Shown here in pieces: positions 26,754-35,168 of a stretch of DNA of 64,000 nucleotides. This DNA is from Vibrio coralliirubri (lineage in GTDB: Bacteria > Pseudomonadota > Gammaproteobacteria > Enterobacterales > Vibrionaceae), in the NCBI RefSeq assembly GCF_024347375.1, contig NZ_AP025471.1:806001-870000 (forward strand). The letters are read 5' to 3'. Under the pieces are notes generated by a model. That model was not told where the DNA came from. It ran no database searches and saw only the letters and a program-made list of their open reading frames with translations. The position numbers were made by a program, and so were the translations under genes. Numbering within the stretch: the stretch's first letter is position 1; each line of letters starts with the position of its first letter.

Positions 26754-28181
26754 TTACTGATTCTCTGTGGTTGCAAGTTGTGGTTGGTTTACTTGGTATT
26801 CAAAGCCACTGACTAACGCCGCCAGTTTGCTATTAACGATGTTGAGATCGGTGATCAAACGTTGTTGCTCTAACTGAAGCGCCAGCTCATCGGTCGTTGC
26901 TGAAATGACATCGTTAAACTGGGCGGTGTTGTTTTGATAGCCCCTCTCAACCGCGCTGATTCGTGCTGCGGTTTGAGGAAGCAAGGACGTTTGATAGCGA
27001 TCTAATCGCTGGATCAGATTTGATCTGTCCACCAGCAATGCATTCACTTGCGCGTTCATTTGGGAAAGTAAGGTGTCTTTTTGAGATTTAGCCGCACCAA
27101 CTTGATACTGAGCAGCCGATAAGTTCTTATCTTGTCGATTCCCCGTAAACAGCGGGATGTCGACAGTCAGATAGGCACTCACCAGATCAGAAGCAGGTTC
27201 ACCTGCCATGTTATTGGCTTGACGGTGTGCATACATCACTTCCACCCCAAACTGCGGGGTATAAGCTTGCTCGGCTAACTCAACCTGAGTTTGATTGGAG
27301 GAAATACTGACATCGGAGATCTTAACCAAAGGATGGTCAGTCAGTAGCTGGTAGTGCTTGGTTGAATCGATATTGGTCGCTAATTTGCTTTCCAACAATG
27401 ACCAATCGATTTGGTTAGTTGCATTCAGTGTGCCCTGAGAATCAAGAACCTGAGAGCCTAGCCAATCAGAGCCCAACCATTCAGAAAGCTGAGAGATTAA
27501 GCGGCGCTGAACCTGCTGGTTTGCCTGAAGTTTCTCATCAAGCTTGCTCACTTGAAGCTGAGCATTAAGCAGATCTTGCGCTTCACTTTTACCAATTGAG
27601 TAATTGGTTTGTACATAGTTTTCAAGCTCAACCAACAAGCGACGATTTTGACGAATCACCGACTCAGCCTTTTGCTGATAACCTAACTCAAGCCAAAGCT
27701 GCGTCATGCTATTCGCAACCGTCAATTCTCTTGCTTGCACCTGCAAAGCTAAAGCATCTGCCTGTTGACCTGCCTTTTTCTGTTGAAGGTTAAGCGTATC
27801 GCCACGCTCAAACTGCTGCATCAGCCCTACCGATATATTGGTCATCGGGTCTTCGTCGAATTGAAAGCTATCGACAGGCAAACCGCCAAATCCAACTTTT
27901 AATTTAGGATCCATTAAGGTCGAGCTGGCAATGCCCGTTTCTCGCATCGCTTGAGACTGAGCAAAGTACTGTTTGCGATTTCCATCTTCGCTTAACGCAA
28001 TCTCAATCAGTGTATTGAGTTGCTGCGTCGAGCTTGCTTGGTCATGTGCTGAAATGTGTTGAGCATTTGACGCTGACGCCGTGGTAGCCGCGAGCGTAGC
28101 ACTTGAAAACAAGGCCATAGGCAAGGTAGCAGCAACCACTAAGCTCGTGTTCATGACAAACACAGAGGTTGTTGGTTTCAT
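26754..28181 (-). CDS. cusC: Outer-membrane efflux protein, CusC/TolC family
   Basis: About 475 residues with a signal peptide ending near SSATLAA (residue 34), then two OEP repeats of alternating coiled helices and barrel strands, as in TolC/CusC. Motifs in the first repeat include MTNISVGLMQQFERGDTL and in the second VSAYLTVDIPLFTGNR. It forms the outer-membrane duct of the Cus pump. No lipobox Cys follows the signal, unlike E. coli CusC. It is 10 bp upstream of cusB in the same operon. The start is ATG at 28181 or a GTG two codons before it; neither has a clear ribosome site. Confidence 0.88.
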   Translation of the reverse strand: MKPTTSVFVMNTSLVVAATLPMALFSSATLAATTASASNAQHISAHDQASSTQQLNTLIEIALSEDGNRKQYFAQSQAMRETGIASSTLMDPKLKVGFGGLPVDSFQFDEDPMTNISVGLMQQFERGDTLNLQQKKAGQQADALALQVQARELTVANSMTQLWLELGYQQKAESVIRQNRRLLVELENYVQTNYSIGKSEAQDLLNAQLQVSKLDEKLQANQQVQRRLISQLSEWLGSDWLGSQVLDSQGTLNATNQIDWSLLESKLATNIDSTKHYQLLTDHPLVKISDVSISSNQTQVELAEQAYTPQFGVEVMYAHRQANNMAGEPASDLVSAYLTVDIPLFTGNRQDKNLSAAQYQVGAAKSQKDTLLSQMNAQVNALLVDRSNLIQRLDRYQTSLLPQTAARISAVERGYQNNTAQFNDVISATTDELALQLEQQRLITDLNIVNSKLAALVSGFEYQVNQPQLATTENQ

Positions 28182-28280
28182 ATTCACAATGAATGTCCAT
28201 ATCTAGCGCTAATTAGCGCATAAAAAAGAAAGGCTTATCAGATTTTTCTAACTGATAGAGCTGTATTTTTAGATATAGAT

Positions 28281-28817
28281 TTATGCGGAAGGTGGGCGTA
28301 GCAAAGATTGTGCACGAGTCACTTTTTGACCAATAGTCACAGAGTGATGAGGTGCGAATGAAGAGGAAATTTGGTAGTTGGCTTGGAGCGCCTGAATTGT
28401 GTGTGATGCTGTAGAACAAACAGAATAGCAACAGATATGAGCAGAATCCGAACCGCCACAACAGTTGTTGCCCATCACATGCTCACCGTGAGCATCCATT
28501 GATTCTTGATGCGAAGCCATCTTGTCATCAGCAGACAGCTCAACATAAATAGCGTGGTCATCATGGACAGAGTGATCACCATGAACATGATCGCTCATGT
28601 CTGAATCGGTAACGGTCACATGGCAACCGGCAGCAAATTGATTTGCGGCATCAGGATCGCTCGGCAAATCGTTGTGCTGGCAGATAGACTTATTCGACAT
28701 CATCTGCGTTGCCATGATATTAGCCATCATGGCTGAAGAGCTTGAGGCATAGCTAGACATCAACATCGCAATGATGCTGAAAACAATAATCCAAGTTTTT
28801 CGGAATGTGTTTGTCAT
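28281..28817 (-). CDS. Exported His/Cys-rich protein, CopL/DUF2946-like
   Basis: A 178-residue protein, first in the copper operon. An N-terminal hydrophobic signal (TWIIVFSIIAMLMSSYASS) leads to a His/Asp/Met-rich part (MSDHVHGDHSVHDDHAI) and a Cys cluster (NNCCGGSDSAHICCYSVC), all good copper ligands. It ends in SLLRPPSA, like the C-terminal RPP found in DUF2946/CopL proteins of copper operons. I infer a periplasmic copper sensor or buffer; the family's mechanism is not settled. AAGG precedes the ATG. Its leader contains the CueR-type promoter (28843-28873), so the whole operon is driven from here. Confidence 0.75.
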   Translation of the reverse strand: MTNTFRKTWIIVFSIIAMLMSSYASSSSAMMANIMATQMMSNKSICQHNDLPSDPDAANQFAAGCHVTVTDSDMSDHVHGDHSVHDDHAIYVELSADDKMASHQESMDAHGEHVMGNNCCGGSDSAHICCYSVCSTASHTIQALQANYQISSSFAPHHSVTIGQKVTRAQSLLRPPSA

Positions 28818-28842
28818 AGCTTACCTTTGAATTTACACCGCA

Positions 28843-28873
28843 ACTATAAACGTTCCCCTTAGGGTAAGGTCAA
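28843..28873 (-). promoter_or_regulatory. CueR/MerR-type copper-inducible promoter
   Basis: On the minus strand TTGACC (-35) and TATAGT (-10) are separated by 19 bp, the over-long spacer used by MerR-family activators. The spacer carries CTTACCCTAAGGGGAACG, which matches the E. coli copA CueR box (GACCTTCCCC...GGAAGGTTTA) at 19 of 25 positions by my count. The ATG of the CopL-like gene is 26 bp past the -10. No cueR gene lies in the window. Confidence 0.82.
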
Positions 28874-29004
28874 TGCCATTGTGCCGATATTTGGCTGACC
28901 GTTGAAAAAATATTCATTCATACCCGTGATTTGTCGATTATTTGAACTTAAGGTGCATGTGTATCATCAATGATAGTTCTGAATAACCAAAAAGTGCAAC
29001 TCAC

Positions 29005-29035
29005 TAAAAAAGCCTTCAACACAGGTTGAAGGCTT
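29005..29035 (-). terminator. Terminator of the thiolase/FadB/CoA-transferase operon
   Basis: On the minus strand AAGCCTTCAAC pairs perfectly with GTTGAAGGCTT (11 bp, 4-base loop), then TTTTTT. It lies 68 bp after the thiolase stop. Confidence 0.85.
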
Positions 29036-29102
29036 GAATCGTTACCCTAATTTATTAATGTGAACACTTAAATGACGAGCTCAGCTCGAACCATTAAGTG
29101 AC

Positions 29103-30263
29103 TCACTCCACTCTTTCGATAATCGTCGCAATACCTTGCCCCATACCAATACACATGGTTGCTAGCCCATATCGACCACCACGCTGTTCCATAATATTGA
29201 TAAGGCTACCGACGATGCGAGCCCCCGAACATCCTAAAGGATGACCCAGTGAAATCGCACCACCATGCAGGTTCACCTTATCTTCACGCTGCTCCCACAA
29301 GCCTAATTCTTTTAAACACGGGATAGCTTGCGCTGCAAACGCTTCATTCACTTCTGCAAAATCGATATCGGCGATCGTTAGATCTGTCTTCGCTAACGCT
29401 TTTTTGGTTGCCGGTACGGGTCCATAACCCATAAGCGCCGCTGGCACTCCCGCAGAGGCAGACGAGATAACTTTAGCTCTCGGTTTGATGCCGAGCTCGA
29501 TGGCTTTATCTTCACTCATCACCAGCAAACAAGATGCGCCGTCAGACAAGGCTGAAGACGTACCTGCCGTTACGGTTCCTCGCGGATCAAATGCAGGGCG
29601 AAGCTTAGATAAAGATTCAGCCGTAGTTTCAGGACGAATCACCTCATCATGTTTAACCAAGATTGGCGCACCGCTTTCGTCATGGCCCATGGTTGGGACA
29701 ATCTCGTTATCAAAACGACCTTCAAGTGTCGCTTCGTGCGCAAGTCGGTGTGAACGAGCGCCCAGTTCATCTTGCTCTTCACGCGACACGTTATGCAGTT
29801 GCCCAAGGGCTTCCGCCGTTAACCCCATCATCGCAGACGCTTGCGCCATATTGCGGTTATATGGGTTTAGGTTGATGCCTTTTGTCATCGGGATATGCCC
29901 CATATGCTCAACACCACCAACGAGGGCAACATCGGCATCACCCGCTTTTATCGAACGCGTCGCCATGTGCAAAGCGTCCATTGAAGAGCCACACAAACGG
30001 TTCACCGTGGTTGCTGGTACTTCTTCAGACAACCCAGCTTGAAGTGCTGCGACCTTCGCAAGGTTAACACCCTGCTCTTCTGTTTGCTGCACACAACCCC
30101 AGATCACATCATCAATCAGAGTGGATTCAACCTTTGGCTGACGCTTCAGCATTGCACTCATTAAGTGAGACGAAAGATCATCGGCTCGTACATGTCGAAA
30201 TACACCATTTTTTGAACGCCCCATTGGAGTTCGAATCGCATCTACAATCACTACGTTTTTCAT
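29103..30263 (-). CDS. fadA: Acetyl-CoA C-acyltransferase (3-ketoacyl-CoA thiolase), FadA-like
   Basis: A 386-residue thiolase (E. coli FadA 387). It cleaves 3-ketoacyl-CoA to acetyl-CoA and a shortened acyl-CoA, the last step of beta-oxidation. The nucleophilic Cys is in [12 protein letters not shown] (about residue 91); the second Cys and His are in CIGMGQG and [16 protein letters not shown], with NEAFA also present. It follows the FadB-like gene by 15 bp with GGAG before the ATG and is last in the operon. In vibrios a main fadBA pair is usually elsewhere, so this is likely an extra set with its own regulator. Confidence 0.9.
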   Translation of the reverse strand: MKNVVIVDAIRTPMGRSKNGVFRHVRADDLSSHLMSAMLKRQPKVESTLIDDVIWGCVQQTEEQGVNLAKVAALQAGLSEEVPATTVNRLCGSSMDALHMATRSIKAGDADVALVGGVEHMGHIPMTKGINLNPYNRNMAQASAMMGLTAEALGQLHNVSREEQDELGARSHRLAHEATLEGRFDNEIVPTMGHDESGAPILVKHDEVIRPETTAESLSKLRPAFDPRGTVTAGTSSALSDGASCLLVMSEDKAIELGIKPRAKVISSASAGVPAALMGYGPVPATKKALAKTDLTIADIDFAEVNEAFAAQAIPCLKELGLWEQREDKVNLHGGAISLGHPLGCSGARIVGSLINIMEQRGGRYGLATMCIGMGQGIATIIERVE

Positions 30264-30278
30264 ATTTCTTGCTCCAGA

Positions 30279-32432
30279 TTACGCGTAAAAATTACGGTTC
30301 AGTTCAACACGGTCACGAAGACCTTGAGGGATAGCATATAAAGAACCTAAGTCTTCATATTGTTGGGCAATCTCTAGCAGCTTATCTAGACCCATGCTAT
30401 CCATGTAGTAGAAGATTCCGCCACGGAATGCCGGGAATCCAGTGCCGTAGATAAACGCAATATCACCCTCGGCCGCTGAAGAAATAATGCCGTCATCTAA
30501 ACAGCGAATCGCTTCATACATCATCGGTAGCATCATTCGTAGTGTGATGTCTTGAGGCTCCATTGAGATTGGTGCATCACAAAGGCTGTCAATAAGTGCA
30601 GTGGTTTCCAAGTGGCTTTCTGGCTGTAAGCGGCCTTTGCGATCCGCTTTGTACCGATAGAAACCCTCTTTTGTTTTTTGTCCTAAACGGCCTTTCGCCA
30701 CAGATTCCGCGATCAGATTCGCTTCAGGCTTGGCTAAACGCGTAGGGAAGGCTTCGCTCATCACATCAATGCAGTGATCCGCAGTATCGAGTCCAATCAC
30801 ATCAAGCAGATGCGCTGGCCCCATTGGCCAACCAAACCCTTTGCTCATCACTTTGTCGATTTGAGCAATATCACCGCCCGCAACCAACAGCTGGTTAAAA
30901 GCCAAGAAGTAAGGTGTTAGGCAGCGATTAACCAAGAAGCCAGCACAGTCGTTCACCACGATCGGCGTCTTGCCAAGTGCCAGAACATAGTTGACTGCGG
31001 TTGCAATGGTTTCCGGTGATGTTTGCTCACCTTTGATCACTTCAACCAACGGCATGCGATGCACCGGATTAAAGAAGTGAATGCCACAGAAGTTTTCTGG
31101 GTTCTTTAATGAGTGCGCTAAGCCACTGATCATCAAAGTAGATGTGTTTGATGCAATCATTGCATTTGGCGCAACCTGTTCAAGCTCAGCTAACACCTTT
31201 TCTTTAACGATTGGATTCTCAACGACCGCTTCTATCACTAAATCACAACTGTCTAACGCTGCATTGTGCAAAGTCGGTACGATACGGTTGAGCACTTCAC
31301 CCATCGCCTCTGGGCTCTTACGACCGCGAGTCACTTGCTTTGAAAGCAGTTGATTCGCTTCATTTAGTCCTAACGCTAAGCCCTGTTTGTTGATGTCTTT
31401 GAGTACCACATCCAGCTTTTTATCCGCGGTAACATAAGCGATACCACCGCCCATAATACCCGCGCCGACCACACCCACTTCTTCGGTTTTCTTGCCGCCT
31501 TTAGCGTGTTTCTTTGCTGTCGCTTTTACTGCCATGTCGCTCAGGAAAACATTCACCAAAGCGTCTGCTACACCACTTGCGACACATTTGATGATTCCCG
31601 CTTGCTCAAGCTTTAAGGCTTCATCGCGAGAACAACGAGCGCTTTTAGAAATCGTGTTCAGAATAATGCCCGGTGCCGGATAATGCGGACCAGCTGCTTT
31701 CGCGACCATGCCTTTAGCCACATTAATCGACATCGCCAGTTCCGCGTCATTCAGAGTCAGTGGCGCTTGTTTTTCTGCATAACGCTGCTGCCAATCAAAG
31801 TCACCAGAGATGCACGACTCAAGCATGGTTAGCGCGCTTTCGGTTGGGTTTGTCTTGCTCGCATCAATCACACCATCAACAACGTGATGTTCTAACGCTT
31901 GTTTCGCCTTAAAGGTTTTACCCGTTGTTAGCCACTGCAGAGCCGTATCGACACCTGTGATGCGCGGTAATCGAGTCACCCCACCCCATGCTGGCATAAT
32001 GCCAAGCTTAACTTCAGGCAGGCTCATTTTTAGGTCGGTCGTTGCAAGACGATAATCCGCAAGCAGTGAAAGCTCGACTCCACCACCAGCCGCCACACCA
32101 TTAACGATGGCGACTTTAGGAAGGTTGAGATCTTCGATTCGGTTATAAATGGAATGCGCCCATGATAGGTAATCGGTAATGGCCGCATCACCATCACTAA
32201 ACAGAGAGCGAAAGGCTTTTACATCCGCACCCGCGCTAAATAACGCTTTGCCCGAACGGATGATCAGACCAGCAGCATCACTGTTTTCAAGTTGTTCGGC
32301 ACAGCTTTCAAGTTCAATGAGTGCCGACTTAGTGAGTGTGTTAACCGAATCAGACTCTGCGTTGAAAACCAATTCAACAATACGATTAGAATCTTCGATA
32401 AATGCGAGTTTGAAAAATTGTCCTGTAAACAT
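30279..32432 (-). CDS. fadB: Multifunctional enoyl-CoA hydratase / 3-hydroxyacyl-CoA dehydrogenase, FadB-like
   Basis: A 717-residue fusion (E. coli FadB 729). Residues 1-190 are a crotonase domain with both catalytic Glu in AAGGGVELSLLADYR and LPEVKLGIMPAWGG. From about residue 310 the Rossmann domain of the dehydrogenase reads GVVGAGIMGGGIAYVTA, with the catalytic His in IHFFNPVHRMPLVEVI. It hydrates enoyl-CoA and oxidises the 3-hydroxyacyl-CoA with NAD, and partners with the thiolase encoded 15 bp downstream. A strong AGGAGGT precedes the ATG, 9 bp after the CoA-transferase stop. It is one member of a probable extra beta-oxidation set. Confidence 0.92.
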   Translation of the reverse strand: MFTGQFFKLAFIEDSNRIVELVFNAESDSVNTLTKSALIELESCAEQLENSDAAGLIIRSGKALFSAGADVKAFRSLFSDGDAAITDYLSWAHSIYNRIEDLNLPKVAIVNGVAAGGGVELSLLADYRLATTDLKMSLPEVKLGIMPAWGGVTRLPRITGVDTALQWLTTGKTFKAKQALEHHVVDGVIDASKTNPTESALTMLESCISGDFDWQQRYAEKQAPLTLNDAELAMSINVAKGMVAKAAGPHYPAPGIILNTISKSARCSRDEALKLEQAGIIKCVASGVADALVNVFLSDMAVKATAKKHAKGGKKTEEVGVVGAGIMGGGIAYVTADKKLDVVLKDINKQGLALGLNEANQLLSKQVTRGRKSPEAMGEVLNRIVPTLHNAALDSCDLVIEAVVENPIVKEKVLAELEQVAPNAMIASNTSTLMISGLAHSLKNPENFCGIHFFNPVHRMPLVEVIKGEQTSPETIATAVNYVLALGKTPIVVNDCAGFLVNRCLTPYFLAFNQLLVAGGDIAQIDKVMSKGFGWPMGPAHLLDVIGLDTADHCIDVMSEAFPTRLAKPEANLIAESVAKGRLGQKTKEGFYRYKADRKGRLQPESHLETTALIDSLCDAPISMEPQDITLRMMLPMMYEAIRCLDDGIISSAAEGDIAFIYGTGFPAFRGGIFYYMDSMGLDKLLEIAQQYEDLGSLYAIPQGLRDRVELNRNFYA

Positions 32433-32441
32433 AATTACCTC

Positions 32442-33749
32442 CTACTTCACTAAGCCATGTTGTTTTGCTTCAGCCAGTAACGACTCACGAAAATCTGGGT
32501 GCGCGATGTTCGCTAACGCATGAACGCGTTCAGAGACCGTCATACCACGCAGGTTAACCGAGCCGTATTCCGTCGCCACGATATGTACATCGTTACGAGG
32601 TGTGGTAATCGGCGTGCCCACTGGCAATGACAAACGAATATTCGACTCTAAGCCGTCTTTGCCTTCACGCGTTGCTGCCAGGGCTAAGATGCTGACGCCA
32701 TTTTTTGCCATGTTCGCTGCTCGTACGAAATCTAACTGACCACCAGAGCCTGAAATCTGGCTAAAGCCCGCACCTTCAGAAGCAACTTGACCCACAAGGT
32801 CGATCATCAAACACGTATTAATGGAGACAAAATTATCGTTCTTAGCGACTTCATACGGGTCAACGACTTCGCTCATTGAGCCCATCTCGATGTCTGGGTT
32901 GTTGTGCAGAAAGTCCATGACTTCTTGAGGGCCCGCCGCGAAAGCCGCGACGATCTTGTTCGGCATGTGATTCTTTTTGGTGCCAGACACAGCACCGGCT
33001 TTACACATCTCCATGAGAGATTCCGTAAACATCTCTGTATGAACACCTAGATCTTTACGGTCTCGAAGCGCCATACCCATCGCATTTGAGATGGTTCCAA
33101 TACCAATTTGCACCGTCATTCCATCTTTAATGTATGGGCTAACGTGTTTTGCAATTTCGGTCTCTAGCTCTGAAGGCTGGCCAGCTTTAGGTGACGCGAT
33201 ACTATGATGGCCTTCGACTAACGCGTCCGCGCAATCGACATGCACGATGTTGTCTTCATTGCCGATAAAAGGTTGCTGCTCATTAACAACAAAAATTACT
33301 TTAGAGGCATGTTTTAGTGCAACCTTCGTTGCTACGCCGCCACACGCGCCTAAGCTCACAAAACCGTCTGTATTCGGTGGTGTCACTTCAACGACAACCG
33401 TATTCGGCTGCAGTTTTTCAAAAATATTTTCGAAATTTGAGAAATGAAAGTTCGTCACTTCTACGTTGCCTGTGCTTTGCAGCTTTCTTTCAATTGGCCC
33501 CATGAAGAGACTGATATGCTTGAAGTTATCTCGATATTGAGGCTTCAAAAATTCGAAGGGAGTCGTCATCAAACCTGTGTAGATTTCACAATCACTGAAT
33601 AGGTCGAGGTGTTTATCCAACTCCTTTAGAAAAACAACTGGAATGGACAGTAAGCCACCTGCCCAGATTTTGTCACCTGATGCGAGTTTGCCTACCGCAG
33701 ACTCTAACGAGAGTAGTTTTTCGCTATGGATCTCTTGCCAATTATTCAT
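32442..33749 (-). CDS. Acetyl-CoA hydrolase/transferase-family CoA-transferase
   Basis: A 435-residue family I CoA-transferase resembling 4-hydroxybutyrate and butyrate:acetyl-CoA CoA-transferases. Visible motifs are SVELEVTPPNTD-like NTVVVEVTPPNTDG, the glycine loop VQIGIGTISNAMG, GSMSEVVDPYEVA, and GSGGQLDFVRAANMA near residue 345, the acyl-CoA binding signature. It moves CoA from acetyl-CoA to a free short acid, activating the acid without an ATP-dependent ligase. It is first in the operon with FadB-like and FadA-like genes, and divergent from an AraC regulator with a direct repeat in between. The acid it activates is unknown. Confidence 0.84.
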   Translation of the reverse strand: MNNWQEIHSEKLLSLESAVGKLASGDKIWAGGLLSIPVVFLKELDKHLDLFSDCEIYTGLMTTPFEFLKPQYRDNFKHISLFMGPIERKLQSTGNVEVTNFHFSNFENIFEKLQPNTVVVEVTPPNTDGFVSLGACGGVATKVALKHASKVIFVVNEQQPFIGNEDNIVHVDCADALVEGHHSIASPKAGQPSELETEIAKHVSPYIKDGMTVQIGIGTISNAMGMALRDRKDLGVHTEMFTESLMEMCKAGAVSGTKKNHMPNKIVAAFAAGPQEVMDFLHNNPDIEMGSMSEVVDPYEVAKNDNFVSINTCLMIDLVGQVASEGAGFSQISGSGGQLDFVRAANMAKNGVSILALAATREGKDGLESNIRLSLPVGTPITTPRNDVHIVATEYGSVNLRGMTVSERVHALANIAHPDFRESLLAEAKQHGLVK

Positions 33750-33905
33750 TATGTAGTTCTCATTATACTTTGCATAACAGGCTAAATTTTGAATATTACT
33801 TTTCCATTAAAACCAAAACTTGTATGTTATGCATGAACGTAGGGTACAGATAAATATCCTTTTCACGGCATTCAGAATACAATTTCCCTAGGCTTTAACT
33901 TTGCA

Positions 33906-33937
33906 ATTCAGGACAAGAAATTCACTATTCTGGACAA
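33906..33937. promoter_or_regulatory. Direct repeats, likely AraC-type operator
   Basis: ATTCAGGACAA (33906-33916) and ATTCTGGACAA (33927-33937) match at 10 of 11 bases and start 21 bp apart, two helical turns, as bound by AraC-family dimers. They lie between the divergent CoA-transferase and AraC-type genes. A related pair (ATTCGGCAAAA near 35055 and inverted TTGTCC at 35069) lies upstream of the reductase at 35169. Confidence 0.6.
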
Positions 33938-33986
33938 TTAATCACTTTGTGTTTTTGATCACATCTCCGATTTATAAGGTTATAAA

Positions 33987-35015
33987 ATGGCATTGGAACA
34001 GCGCTTTCATAACTCCCTTTCGGTTCACGCTGGCTGGCAAGCCTTGCTCGCTTTAACAGCAAAAGAGCATCAAGTGGAGAGCCAATTTTTTCCGCCAAAG
34101 CGTAAGAATTCAGATGGCCGATTGCATTTCCACGACCTTCGTGAAGAGTTAGTAAAGCTGTGTGAATATACCGATGATGAGCTGATCCCCGTAAGAGCCG
34201 CGAAGCACGTTACTCCCTTAACCTTTGGCAGTTACTCCTTAGCACTATGGACCGCTCCAAACCTCGAGGCGATGCTAAAAACTGCGGCTGAATTCTCGTT
34301 CATTATTGCGTCGCCTATCCGGCTTCAGTATCGAGAAAATAAACAAGGTAGCGCGGAGTTATGGGTACTCAATAGCGAGCCTTTCAGCCAAGAAAGCCAC
34401 GTCACCTACCTTGGTGTAACAATGCTGATCGCCACACTCATTTACATCATCAAGCATGTGATCCTTAGCGAAGACATCGATGTGAGCGTCAAACTGATTG
34501 AGCACAAATTCTCTCCCGAGCACACCGAACAACTCGAGCAGTTAACTGGAGCAAAAATTACCGCCGGACACCCAATAAGAAAGATCGCTATCGACAAAAA
34601 GCACCTTCATAAGCCTTTAGATAATTACGATGAAGGGATCTATTTTTCGGCACTGAATCTGCTGAGAAAAGACGCGGAGTCCCTAAAGAAAGGCGACCTG
34701 ATTCTCCAGATCTACAATACGCTTAATCACGCTAACAACTTAGAGAATGTTTCGGGTGAGAGCCTTGCTCAGTCGCTCAACATGAACATCCGAACGTTGA
34801 ATAGAAGGCTTGCTGAGCTCAATACGAACTATCGAGGCGTAGTCGAAAAATACAAGCTAGAAAAAGCACTGCACTTGTTAGAAGATCAACACATCAACAT
34901 GACCGAGATTGCCTACCAACTTGGCTTTTCTGATTTGAGCACTTTCTCACGTGCTTTTAAGAGGTGGACAGGGCTAAGTCCAATAAAATTAAGACGAAGT
35001 CAGAATATCACCTAG
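33987..35015 (+). CDS. AraC-family regulator, OruR/Arabinose_bd type
   Basis: A 342-residue regulator. The N-terminal 230 residues match the Arabinose_bd/OruR-type ligand domain (VRAAKHVTPLTFGSYSLALWT near residue 73), and the C-terminal 85 residues have the AraC double helix-turn-helix, SLAQSLNMNIRTLNRRLAEL then MTEIAYQLGFSDLSTFSRAF. It lies between, and divergent to, the CoA-transferase operon and upstream of the enoate reductase gene. It most likely controls both, sensing the substrate or its CoA ester. The direct repeats at 33906-33937 are its likely binding sites. Effector unknown. Confidence 0.88.
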   Translation: MALEQRFHNSLSVHAGWQALLALTAKEHQVESQFFPPKRKNSDGRLHFHDLREELVKLCEYTDDELIPVRAAKHVTPLTFGSYSLALWTAPNLEAMLKTAAEFSFIIASPIRLQYRENKQGSAELWVLNSEPFSQESHVTYLGVTMLIATLIYIIKHVILSEDIDVSVKLIEHKFSPEHTEQLEQLTGAKITAGHPIRKIAIDKKHLHKPLDNYDEGIYFSALNLLRKDAESLKKGDLILQIYNTLNHANNLENVSGESLAQSLNMNIRTLNRRLAELNTNYRGVVEKYKLEKALHLLEDQHINMTEIAYQLGFSDLSTFSRAFKRWTGLSPIKLRRSQNIT

Positions 35016-35168
35016 GTAAAGACTGATCTAAATCAACGTTACTTTCGATGGCATATTCGGCAAAACTTTTGTCCTAAAATGCAAAGTTAGCACGTTCCTC
35101 CCTTGCTTTAATATCACCAGTACTTGCTTGGTTAACACCCAATGCATTCAATTATTGGAGATTAGATT

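Noticed and set aside
29485..30042. Plus-strand open frame of 185 codons opposite the thiolase gene
   Set aside because: Antisense shadow of a canonical thiolase; no ribosome site or domain.
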